From contig OX438750.1 in the NCBI GenBank assembly GCA_949316235.1, forward strand, positions 1,440,501 to 1,504,500: DNA of 64,000 nucleotides, read 5' to 3'. Of the stretch, positions 12,601 through 24,600 are shown one piece after another; positions within the stretch are counted from its first letter, which is position 1, and every line of letters starts with the position of its first letter. This DNA comes from Oegoconia quadripuncta (lineage: Eukaryota > Arthropoda > Insecta > Lepidoptera > Autostichidae). A model generated the notes under the pieces. The model ran no database searches and was not told where the DNA came from. It saw only the letters and a list, made by a program, of their open reading frames with translations. Position numbers and translations under genes: made by a program.

Positions 12601-15600
12601 TAAAGAAAAAATAAAAACAATTTTTGAGATGGGATCGAACCACGACTACTATGCGCACGCGGCCGCAAAGCAAGCAGCAGTGACCACGGGACCAAATCGC
12701 CTAGTCTTGAGTGTGTTGAAAAAGTCGATACCGTTTTACATTGCACCAAAAACGATGAGTCATCCATCCATTACTATCTGACGACAATCAAATACCGGCA
12801 CTAAATAAAATAATGATGTCGAGCAATTGTACACTTTTTCACTGTTCCTTGATTGTTAATGATTAAATTAGGTGTGGTATCCGTTTATTTGCGTATCTAG
12901 CGGTGTTTTAGTATAATCACTGTTCACTATTAGGTACTCAAACTTGCAATGATTTTTTTCCTGGTCTATTGTATTCGTTTTATTTGGATAACACTGTCAC
13001 TTAATAATGACACTCATTTACACACATTATTGATATTTTCATGTTAATGTTTGTTGTTTATTAATTAATATAAATTTAATTCGTAGTAAGCAATGTTTAC
13101 GCGACAGTGGCGCCAGAGCGTTTTTTGCATCGGAGAGGCTTAAATTCCAGCTAATTTTAAAGTGTTTTAAATCATGATTGACGACGTGTTTGGTGTAGTG
13201 GTTAGAAACCCTGACTGCTATACCAAAAGGTTGCGGGTTCAAATCCCGCTAGGGGCATATGTTTGTATAATGAATATAGACATGTGTTCCCGACTTATGG
13301 ATGTTTTTCATTTATATATCGACGGGTTCCGGGCTATTTGTATTAACCGCCATTTTTGAAACTTCACACCAGAGCAGTTTAAAGTTTCGATTTTCAGAAA
13401 AAAAATCATATCTTTAGCAAATCGCATTATTTTTTCAAAGCAAAGGAAATTTCTGTTTCTGTTACACATTATTCATATTTTGATTAATGTTTTTTTCCGA
13501 TATTCCTATTTTTAACGAAAATAAATGTCGATTAATACAAAATGACCCACATTTTCGTTTTTTTTGTTCCAGGCTAAATGACTTAACCGCCTAGGTTTAT
13601 TAATATATGTTCCAAGCTACTTGACTTAACCGCCTAAGTTTATTAATACATGTTCCAAGCTACTTGACATAACCGCCTAGGTTTATTAATACATGTTCCA
13701 AGCTACTTGACTCAACCGCCTAGGTTTATTAATACATGTTCCAAGCTACTTGACTTAAGTACCTAGGATTGCAAATAATAGCTCTAAGCTAAGTGCTTTA
13801 ACCAATGAGTTGGTCATATTTCAAACCTAAGCTAATTGATTTAAATACCATATCTCAAACTTATTGATGTGTGGCTAATTAGTTTATGTGACTTATTTCT
13901 TTTTTTTAAATTGTTTGCAATCATACTAAAATAATAAGGTGTGCAGAAATTGACGGCTAAAACATTGATTAATTAAAAGGTACGTTGAAATAATAGGGGG
14001 TTTCATATATCTTGTTAATTATTATGAAATGAAAAATAAAACATAGGTAATAAATTGTTCAAAGATAAGTTTTTTATTTAAACTAACTTGTGTAAAGTGC
14101 GCTGATGCACACAAAACAGCAGACTGTCCCAAGAAGGATCGCAACAGCCCAGCAAAATGCGCTTTATGCCTTGGTAACCATCCTGCAAACTACAGGGGTT
14201 GTGATCTCTATAAAGAAATAATGAACCGAAAATATAACAAAAGAAACAACACTGACACTTAAAAACCATTACGGAAAAGTAGTGAGGAGATAAGGCATGC
14301 GAATAACACTGAAAATGACAGAACTAAAGAAATAAATACAACCAACCAAGCAACATATGCAGATGTTACCAAAAATAAAAACCAACGCGTAAGTGTTGAG
14401 CCAACCCAAGTAGTGCAAGACCTACTTATAAAACAGTCTGAAAAGATTGACCTACTCTTACAGCATATAGGCAACCTAATGGGCCTTATGACTAAACTCA
14501 TAGACCAACTATTAAAGTGATTGGATTACGGATTGGAACTTGGAACGTAAACGGACTTGCTCCAAATAGAGACGAAGTGGAAGTACTGTTGAGTATGCAT
14601 AGACTAGATGTGCTTCTGATATCTGAGACACACTTCACTAATAGAAGTGCCATAAGGATACCACAGTATAATATCTACACCACAAACCATCCCGATGGAA
14701 CGGCTCATGGAGGATCTGCGATTATCATTAAATCTAACATGAAGCATCACCAGCTGCCTTGTTATAAAACGGAACATATACAGGCGACAACAATTTTTGT
14801 TGAGGACAAAAATGGTGGTTTTAGTGTGTCCGCGGTATACTGTCCTCCAAAACACAACATCAAGGAATACCAATTCACTCACTACTTTGCAACCCTCGGA
14901 AGACGTTTCATAGCTGGTGGCGACTGGAATGCAAAGCATACATTCTGGGGATCACGACTCATACATACTAGAGGAAGAGAGATGAAGTTATGTATTGATA
15001 AGAATAGATTCGTGACTCTGTCACAAGCTGAACCAACACACTGGCCAAGTGATCCAAAGAGACTACCGGACGTGATTGATTTCTTTGTTGCGGGAGGTCT
15101 CCCAAGACTAAACTTTCATGTTGAGACTTGCTTGGATGGCTCATCGGATCGTGTACCAGTGATTCTGACGGCTGGTGCAACTGCACTGCATCATGACAGT
15201 CAACACCGACTAAGCAATAACCTGACTGACTGGAACTCCTTCCGAGAAATGGTTGAGGAAGGACTGGAGTTGAAGGTGGCTTTAAAGACATCGGATGATA
15301 TCGATAGAGCCGCAAGAGAATTCATGGAAGCAGTGCAGTGTGCCTGCTGGCATTGTACCCCTGTAAAAAAACCTGCAAAATCAAGAAACAGCATACCATG
15401 GCAGATACGTGAGAAAATTAGGGAAAAACGAATATTGCGACGGGTTTGGCACATTAGTCGAGCTAGAGAAGATAAAGCAGCCCTAAACAAGGCCATCAAA
15501 GAAGTCAGAGAGGTTATTGCTGCTGCTAATAGTGCAACACTAAAAGCTCAACTGGAATCTTTAACAGCGACTAGAGCTACAGACTATTCATTGTGGAAAA

Positions 15601-18600
15601 GTACACGGAGCATGAATCGACCTCAAACCACAAAACCTCCAATAAAGATGGAAAACAATGACTGGGCTAGAACAAGTAAGCAAAAAGCTGAAGTGTTTGC
15701 GGAACACCTAGCAAAGGTATTTGTGCCTAACTCGGCCGAAACAGACGTGGATGACTCAGATGTGGAACTCATTCTGGATCAGCCATACCAGATGGAACTG
15801 CCTATCAAACCGATTACTCCAAGAGAAATAGTAAGGCACATCCAAAACCTCGGTAATGGGAAGGCCCCTGGTTTCGATATCATTACAAAAGAAATACTGA
15901 AAGAGCTGCCAGGGAAGGCTGTGACGTATTTGACCCTTCTGTTCAACGGTATACTCAGGGTGGGACATTATCCATCTCTGTGGAAGGTGTCACAAATAGT
16001 AATGATACACAAAGAAGGAAAACCAGCGCACGAGGTAACCTCATACAGACCTATAAGCCTGCTTCCCATAGTATCAAAACTCTTTGAAAAACTACTGCTC
16101 CATAGAATGTCACCAGCCCTAAGAGACAGGGCAGTAATCCCAGACCACCAGTTCGGCTTTCGACAGAAACACGCAACCGTTGAACAAGTCCACAGAGTTT
16201 GCGGTGAGGTGAGGAGGTCCCTAGAGAACAAGGAATACTGTGCCTCTGCTTTCCTGGATATACAGCAAGCATTCGATAAGGTATGGCACATGGGGCTCCT
16301 GTGCAAAGTCAAACAATCATTGCCACACACATTTTATGAGATCCTACAGTCGTACCTGACGGACAGAATCTTCCAAGTTAAGGAAAGCGACTCGGCATCC
16401 AGGTTCTACGAAATTAGAGCCGGCGTACCCCAGGGTTCAGTGCTGGGACCAGTGTTATATACAATATACACAGCAGACCTACCACAGCCGCTGACTGTAA
16501 TGACTGCAACATATGCCGACGACACGGCCATTCTGGCGAGCCATAGTGATCCCGAAATAGCATCTAACATACTTCAACTAAGCTTGGATGAAATAGGCAA
16601 ATGGTTGAAGAAATGGAGAATTAAAGCTAGTGCATCCAAATCTGTCCAGGTGACGTTTACGCTACGGAAGGGCAACTGTCCTCCTGTTAACCTTGACGAA
16701 CAAGAACTTCCTCATAGAGACTCGGTGAAATATCTGGGAATCCACCTTGACCGAAGACTCACCTGAAAAACTCATATTGAGGCTAAAAGGGATCAGATCA
16801 ACATAAAATACAGAAACTTGTACTGGCTTATAGGCAGGAATTCAGTTCTTTCCACTGATAACAAATTGTTAGTGTATAGAGCCATACTAAAGCCAGTCTG
16901 GACGTATGGCATTCAGTTGTGGGGCTCTGCATGCACCTCCAATCTCAACATCCTACAGACAATGCAAAATGGCATCTTAAAAAACATCTCAGATGCACCG
17001 TGGTACATAAGGATCGCAGAGGTGCATGACATACTAAAAATTAACACCGTGCAGCAGGAGTTATAGCTGTCTGCCGAACGCTATAGGATCAGACTGGACA
17101 GACATCCAAATCCGTTGGCTGTGCCACTGACAAAGCCTAGCCACCAAAGACGGCTTAAGAGACTGGCAATCAGCGACCTATGCGGTTGACTATTGTTCTG
17201 AGGAAGAGATTTTCTCACTGGAGAAAACACTCTACAACGCCACTCCCCCCACACATCTGCTTATAGTTTAGCAACTGATCGCAGATTGCCTAAAGAAAAA
17301 AAAATAATTGGTAAACAGTCTTTTCCCTGAAATTAAAATTCTAATTATTTGAGATAATATTGCAGTTACTCATTCTTCTTTATTGTTAATCTTTAACATT
17401 TAGAACTGTTCCTATCCTAATTCTAAACAAGTTAAAGAAATGTAGCTTTTGTTAATTGTGCAATAAAGAGTATTTGAATTGAATTGAATTGAAAAGTCTC
17501 TTCAATGACGCGGCGACGCCTCAAGCGCCCGCGCGCCTTGGCCCCCGGTATTCGAACTCGCGCGGTTAATCACGCTGGCGCCAAAATCAATGTTTTAACC
17601 AACGTCTAATAGTCAATCCATACAAAATTTCGATTGTATCAATGTGTATACTATACTTATTCCGTTGAAAATAAACTGTTTGATGTACTAGAACTTTACT
17701 TTTGTTATAGCTGAAACGACAGTGCAAATCAAATATAGACTAAGAAAAATAGGTTTAACCATTATCTGTAAATGTTTACTGTTGAAACCATAAATAGTTC
17801 ATGCGACCGGTATAACATAATCTACTACAAGCTAAATGGTTGAAGTGACAACATCTAGCATTTCAAGTACCAAGCTTAATGTATGAACCGACACTGGACA
17901 TAAATTTGACAAAGAGGCTAGTTGTATTAAGCGACACTGGATATGAATTTAAATAAGAACCTAATTGTATTAAGCGACAATGGATAAGAATTTAACTAAG
18001 AGGCTAATTGCATGAAGCGACATTTCTATATATTTATAAGGTCAGGCTAAATGCTTGAACGTACACTGCCTGTAAATTGTTGCTCCAGGAAAAAAGGTTT
18101 AAACGACTATTTTGACAATATTTTGTGTCGGTCCATACATTGCAGTGCAAAATAGGCCAAAAAAATGCGGTTGTATTAAGCGACATTTTTATGCTCCGAT
18201 CGTCACCAAACGACGCAGAAAAATTCGCTGATTCCAAATATATATAAAAGTCTAATAGCAAAAAAATGGCGGTTAATTCAAATAGCCCGGAACCCGTCGA
18301 TATTTATTTATTTATAAAAAAAAATGTATTTGTGTAGTAAATGAACCATCTGGTATCCACAACACAAGTCTATAGTTGCTTAATGTAGTACTAGATGGCG
18401 TTGTGTGTATGTCCAAGGATATTTATTTTTATTTATTATTATTATTTTATTACAACTTTTTAACCTTCCTCTATCTAATTGACAGTCCTAGAGGCTAATG
18501 AAATCCCAGACTAAGGCCCGCATTACAGAATGTTACTCAAGCAGAGATCTCCGCTTGAGACCAGTTAAAAAGTTTTGTCATTTACAAATGCCGGAAACGA

Positions 18601-21600
18601 TTAATAAAAAAATTGGAGACCCAAAGTGTCGAAGTGTGGCTTTATTAACTATTGTTATATTAGGAGCTATGGTATTGAAACTGGAAATTATTGAATCTTT
18701 TTCAGAATTGTAATCCGGGATTTATAGCTCGCATTTATTAAAGTTGAGTTGTAAACTTATAGTGGCGAGTACAGCAAAAATCCCTTAATACATTTTTAGC
18801 GTGCCAGTTATTATACCGTCGTCTAGATACCAAACGTTAAATTAAATTACATGTTATAATGTGATTTAATAATGGAATTTAATGTCAAAATAATAATAAT
18901 ACAATAAATAATAATAAGTTAAGTAATAGTTTTGCATGCCGGACTCTGGTGAGCTGTGTGATACTTCTTCTTTATGCACACGGGTTAGCACTTGACCTCA
19001 ATCACACCTGGTGTTAAGTGTAGATGTAGTGTGGATGATGGCCCGGAAATCCAAATATTTAGGGAACTGGCTATACAATAGATTCCTATTCTACCAATTA
19101 AAATTTTCCAGGGACTCACCCACCTCCGACGCTGTCAGACAAGCTTCGCGTGTACCATGTGGAGAAGAACCCTTACGGGCACCGCGTGCTGCTGATACTG
19201 GAGGCGAAACGGGCCCAATACGAGGTCTGCCGGCTGGACCCGCTTCGACTGCCTGACTGGTTTCGCAACAAGAACCCGCGACGTAAGTGGATATATTTTT
19301 TTTTTTTTTTATTGAAGAGGTGGGAAACGAGCAAGAGGCGCACCTGATGGTAAGTGTCACCGCTGCCCATAACCATCTACGGAAACGGAAGATCCGCAGT
19401 GGCGTTGCCGGCCTTTAAGGAAGGAATATGCTCGCTTCTTGAAGGTTCCCAGATCGTATCGGTTCGGAAAGACATCCGCTGGGAGCTTATTTGTCACAGA
19501 CTATTATTTTATTTGGGACAACAAACAGTAGTACAATATGTATATCTTAAATTAGTATTAAACTACAGAGTGGAGGTAATTGTACAACCAGCGACATTAT
19601 CCACGAATTACAAAAAAATATTCTAGTACAGAAGTAGATATTAATGTATAACATTAAGCTAGAGTAGTGCAAACCATAACATAGGTTGTACTGAACAATT
19701 AGAATTGCATGTCATGTATGAGAATACATACAGTAGCTATTTGAGTACAATGTTTTTGTTAGAGATATCTTAATTAAATCAACAATATAGCATTACACAA
19801 TAGTTCCAAGTAGATTATTTATTAACTATAATAATAAAACAATAGAATATAATTTATTATGCTGTGAATAGGTACATATCTGGATGTTACAATTATTTTA
19901 CATAAATAAGTCTCTCTTTTTTTTTTCTCTATTTTTAAGGAGTTCAGTCAATTTGACTATGTCACTCCATTGTGCCTTCTTATGGTTCCCTACAGCTGAT
20001 ACTAGGCCTTCATCTATCGGAAGCAAGAAGATATAGACAGCCGATCATTGTCGTCTGTTCATACCTGTCTGCACCATCTTGTACAGTATCTTGGCAGTAT
20101 CCGATAGCGGACATGCCAAGACACTGTTACAACCACCGATCTCTTTAAAATGTTCGGCCATCGCTACGACCTGGCATCTAATGTCCTCGTTTCGCACACA
20201 TTCCCCAGTAATATGCAACGTCCTCCACAATACCACACACTGAACATTCAGGAGAGGGAGCTTTCTTCATTAAAAAGGCAAACTTGTTTAGAGGTACCTA
20301 TATGCCCCGAACGCAACCTTAGCGCTGTAACAAGCTCAGATCCTGGTATTGTAACGTGACGGTATTGCGTCTCGTTGGTGATTTTAGTTAGTAATCTTTT
20401 TTTCTCTTTTTGTTCTTTTTCCTTTTCGTTTCTCTATATTTAAATTCAAATTCCTATTTCGAGCTCAGACGGCCGAAAAGAAAAAAAAAAAAAAAGAAGA
20501 TTACTAACTAAAATCACCAACGAGACGCAATACCGTCACGTTACAAGCTTACTCTCCTCAAACCATGGTGATTTCCATGGCTCAGTTTGCATGGTTTTAT
20601 ACCAAATACCCTTCTCCACTGATCTTTTATCTTCTATTCAACTAAAATACGGTAGCATGCAAATATAACGTTCAGTAATTTTTTTTTTTTTTTTTAAATC
20701 TAAAGTTTTTACAGGGACTTTTACAAATTTGTATGGCAGTCCCATCGTGCCCTTTAACTAATCGCTACACTTAACGAGACACCGATGAGTTCACAAAACT
20801 GAATAATTTCCTAGCTCCTTCCGAGTTTGGTAGGGACAGAATAGCGTGAAACACTCCTACATCAAATCCGTTCAGTTTAAGTTCACTCATCAGAACGTTC
20901 AGTAATACAATAAAATTTAACATTAATATCCATTTAAGAATTACAGAACAGGAATCCGGGAGCCATTATTACAATATAAGATGTATGTACGTATAGGTAC
21001 TAGACAAATAAAAGGTATTTTAATGTAATCACAGAATCTAATATAAACAAACCCTGCTACATCCTTAGCCGCCTCCGTGGCTCAATGTAAACAACATAGG
21101 GTTTACGATTCGGAAGTCGCGGGCTCGATCTCCAGCGGGGTACATGTTTAGTACTCGGTTTGGTTGGTGGTAGGGCATTTTAAATGTCCTCCTGGCTAGC
21201 TACCACCATCTTATCTAAATCTGTCGCCAAACAGCTTTGTAGTGTTCCAGTTGTCAGAGATAAGATAGCCCGTTCCCCAAATAAGATGGGATTTCCAGGT
21301 CAGAACGATTCCACATTCGGCCTCATCTTCATTTAACATGAGGTGTGATTGAGGTCAAGTGCTAACCCGTTGTGCATTAAAAAAATAATCCTTGTTTGAA
21401 TTGTTGCAGTGAAAATTCCCGTGCTCGAAATACCGACGGACCAGGGCGACAAGTACTTGTTCGAGAGTGTGGTTATTTGCGACTATTTGGATGAGAAGTA
21501 TTCGAGGAACCACCTGCATTCCAAGGATCCTTACAGGAAAGCGCAGGACCGGCTGCTCATCGAGAGGTTCAACGAGGTGAGGAAAGATTTGGGGAAAAGA

Positions 21601-24600
21601 ATATGTGTGGGAGTCTGGGGTTCTGCCTACCCCTACTGGAAACATCGTGACTTTATGTATGTATGTATCTAACTAATATTTTAGATGCGAAGTTTTGGTT
21701 TATTTGTTTGTCGTTCAATCACACGAAACGGATGAACGGTTTTGGATGAAATTCTGTATATAAATAAATAATAAATATTTTGCACACACACACAGCACCA
21801 TCTAGCTCCACACTAAGCAAGTAGGCTTGTATCATGATATGTATGAGATGCTTGATAACTACCAAATACATTTCTTTTTTGTAAATATTAAATGAAACAT
21901 CCATAACTCGGGAACACATGTGTGTATTTACATACAAACATTATGCCCCTAGCGGGATTCGAACCCACGACCTTTTCTAAACACTACACCAAACAGAACG
22001 GTCCGTATATAGGCTGGATTAACATAGGATATTTTTATGCCGACAAAATTATTACTTTATTGCGAATGTATTTCATTTGTTTATATCGCGGGAACTACCC
22101 ACTTTATCGGGATAAAAAATATCCTATGTTTTAATCTAGGGAATGTTCTACCTATAATATACCAAATTTCATCTAAATCCGTTCATCCGTTTCGCCGTCA
22201 TCGAGCAACAAACAAACACCCAAACTTTCGCATTTATTAGTTAGCTAAACAAATGCGATAAAGTTATGCCGTGCAGGCGAAGCCGCGGGCGGAATAACCT
22301 TTCGTGACACCCACAGCTATCCCTACTATTATCAAATATTTATGTATGTTCTTTTTTGTTTTATTGTTTAGCATCCATAGTACAATCTTTGCTTAGTTTG
22401 GGACTAGATGATTGGTGTAAGTGTCCGAAATATTGATTTATTTCGTTATATTTTATTTTGTTTCAGCTAATAAAGGGCAGCTTAGAATGTTTTGACACAA
22501 ATTTCGCATTCGGCAGTTCACAAATAATACAGACACTGGACATTTTCGAAAAGGAATTGGATTCGAGAGGTAATTAAATTACTGGATTATACAATATTTA
22601 TTGTATACCTGAAACCTGAAATTAATTTGGTCACAAGCACGTATAGAATCGATAACGGCTATAAAAATATGGGGTTATATTTTTTCCTTAATTATGTATC
22701 TAATTAAGGATTGATACCACCCTCTAAACAGAAACATAATAGTAACTTTAATTCGCAACAATCCTTCATTTTTATTTTATTATTTCTAGCTATTTTGATT
22801 ACAAAATATATGATCTAATTGAGGTGTAACGGTTATTTGGTATACCAAATAGAACCTTGTGTTATAATAACAAGATATTATTTATTTTATTTTTTATTAT
22901 TATTTATTACAAAATTTTTTACACACATAATACGAAGTCTCTGCTTCCCGAACTAGGTAGACACCTGTATCTCAGGAATCAGTACCTTCTCCTATTTCTG
23001 TCCTTAAATAACGGTACACACTGAACATTTTATGATGCCAAAAAAATAATTTGATCTGATCACCTAAACATTATTTTAAAAATATAATAAGAAATAAAAC
23101 TAACTTATAGAATTTTACAAGTTACCATAGAGACTAAATATTGGTTTAGTAAGCATATTTGAAACGCCAAATATATAATATAATATAACTATAAATATAT
23201 AATATAACATAATAAATAGATATACGGGGTAATGATGAGACATATCCCAATATGGTGATATCAAACAATGAGAGATTGAGTCATGCGTTTTCAGGAACGA
23301 TGTCGATTTGGGCGTTAAAATAAATATATGTAATTTAAAAAAACTAAAATTCACGCTTTGGACTCGTCCACTCAAACGTCGGGCTCGTGCGGCCCAATTC
23401 CAGTCAACTGTTATATGAATGACTGGTGTACAGTCAGCTGCATTGAAACCAGACCCCCCGTACTTACAGTACAGCCATTATATGAATGCATGCATGTCTG
23501 GTTTTTCTGCAGCTGACTGTACTTTGCATATATTATAATTATCATTTAAATGTGAGCAAAATCGTAATCTATGCTATACAGGGTGGAAAGTTTCAATGGG
23601 GCAGCCAAGGGAGGTACCTTAATCGTTGCAAAAAACGCAGCACACAAAACAGCTACAGCAAGATAGGTGTTTTCACCTCGTGAATTCACTGATAATAATA
23701 ACATATAACACTTCAGAAGTTGTGATACCTACACTATTCAGATTATTGACTACAATTGCATTACATGACCAAAACATAAAAAGGAGAGAGAATAAATAAC
23801 AATAATAGTAATTAAAATAATAATAATTAGAAATAACAATAATAATAATTAAAAATAATAAGAAATAATAATAATAAGAAATAATAATTATTATAAATAA
23901 CAATAATAATAATTGGCATGCGTATAATAGATGTAAAATCGTCGATAGTCACGTAAGAAAGTAAACTTGGTGAATTCCAGGCACAAACTACTTCGGCGGC
24001 AGCCGGCCTGGTATGTTGGACTACATGATCTGGCCATGGGTGGAGCGCCTCTACCTCCTACGGTGTGTCAACGAACAAAAATTCGATGAGAAGAAATCCT
24101 TGTTCCCAAATTTTGTAAGTCTCTTAAACTAAATCGAGCTTGAGATTGAAATCCCGTCTCAGTCTCAATACAATTTTTTTTATATACTGTTTAATAAGCA
24201 GCAGATTCTCAAGAGTTAAATAAGTTTGATTCTTGAGAGTCCAATGTACCTACACAAAACATTCACAACGAGTTGAAGGATTACAAAGAGCATTCACCAG
24301 GCATATAGCTTTCTCTTGCAGTGGGTTCTCACATAGAAATCCATACGATTAGCGCTTCTCTAAGTTCAATATGAGTACTCTTCGTGATCGGAGACGTATT
24401 CATGACCTGTGTTTTCTTTATAATTTAATTAACAAACGAATACTGTGCAGCCATCTTTTGAAAAAAATATTTCTTGCAGTACTCTAGGCACAAAATTTGT
24501 AAAATATTTCACACTCCGTTTTTTAAAGAAAGAAGAAAGAAAGAAAGAAATCATTTATTTCGGACTTTGAGGTCCATACATTATAAAATAAAATACATAC

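Larger units (their letters stand above)
8178..12790 (-). mobile_element. Full-length CR1-type non-LTR retrotransposon (LINE) with two open ORFs
   Basis: On the minus strand the order is a short 5' region (about 12790-12593), ORF1, a 4-bp gap, ORF2, a 3' UTR, and a 3' tail of repeated hexamers (TTTGTA on the minus strand; 8178-8215). Both ORFs are uninterrupted, so this copy is young and may be mobile or have been so recently. It sits antisense in intron 1 of the GST gene. The PHD plus SGNH-type ORF1 and the endonuclease/RT ORF2 point to the CR1 group. The exact 5' end and target duplication were not resolved. Confidence 0.9.
14078..17491 (+). mobile_element. 5'-truncated, decayed Jockey-type LINE
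   Basis: Contains the end of ORF1 with zinc knuckles, an ORF2 with endonuclease and reverse transcriptase broken by stop codons, and a 3' tail of GAATT repeats (17474-17491). It interrupts the 43-bp repeat element. Confidence 0.85.
13320..18301. mobile_element. 5-kb element with terminal inverted repeats and a 43-bp repeat body, inserted in a SINE
   Basis: The left end (CGACGGGTTCCGGGCTATTT, then TATTAACCGCCATTTTT) is matched in reverse complement by the right end (18264-18301), about 38 bp with few mismatches. Both sides abut ATAT, which could be a 4-bp target duplication or part of the ends. It lies exactly between the two halves of a family-A SINE. The interior has 43-bp repeats on both flanks (13571-13871 and 17829-18129) and a Jockey LINE between them. 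No transposase of its own is visible, so it is non-autonomous. Superfamily not recognised. Confidence 0.75.

Noticed and set aside
13196..13260. tRNA gene
   Set aside because: The A/B-box sequence is the head of SINE family A, which recurs many times here with the same non-tRNA body; the cloverleaf is degenerate. The same applies to the heads of families B, C and D.
13571..13871. CRISPR array
   Set aside because: Period is regular, but the 'spacers' are themselves related between units and the setting is a eukaryotic transposon. The 20-bp array at 37990 has no spacers.
23673..23903. 76-aa minus-strand frame
   Set aside because: It is the translation of an AAT microsatellite.
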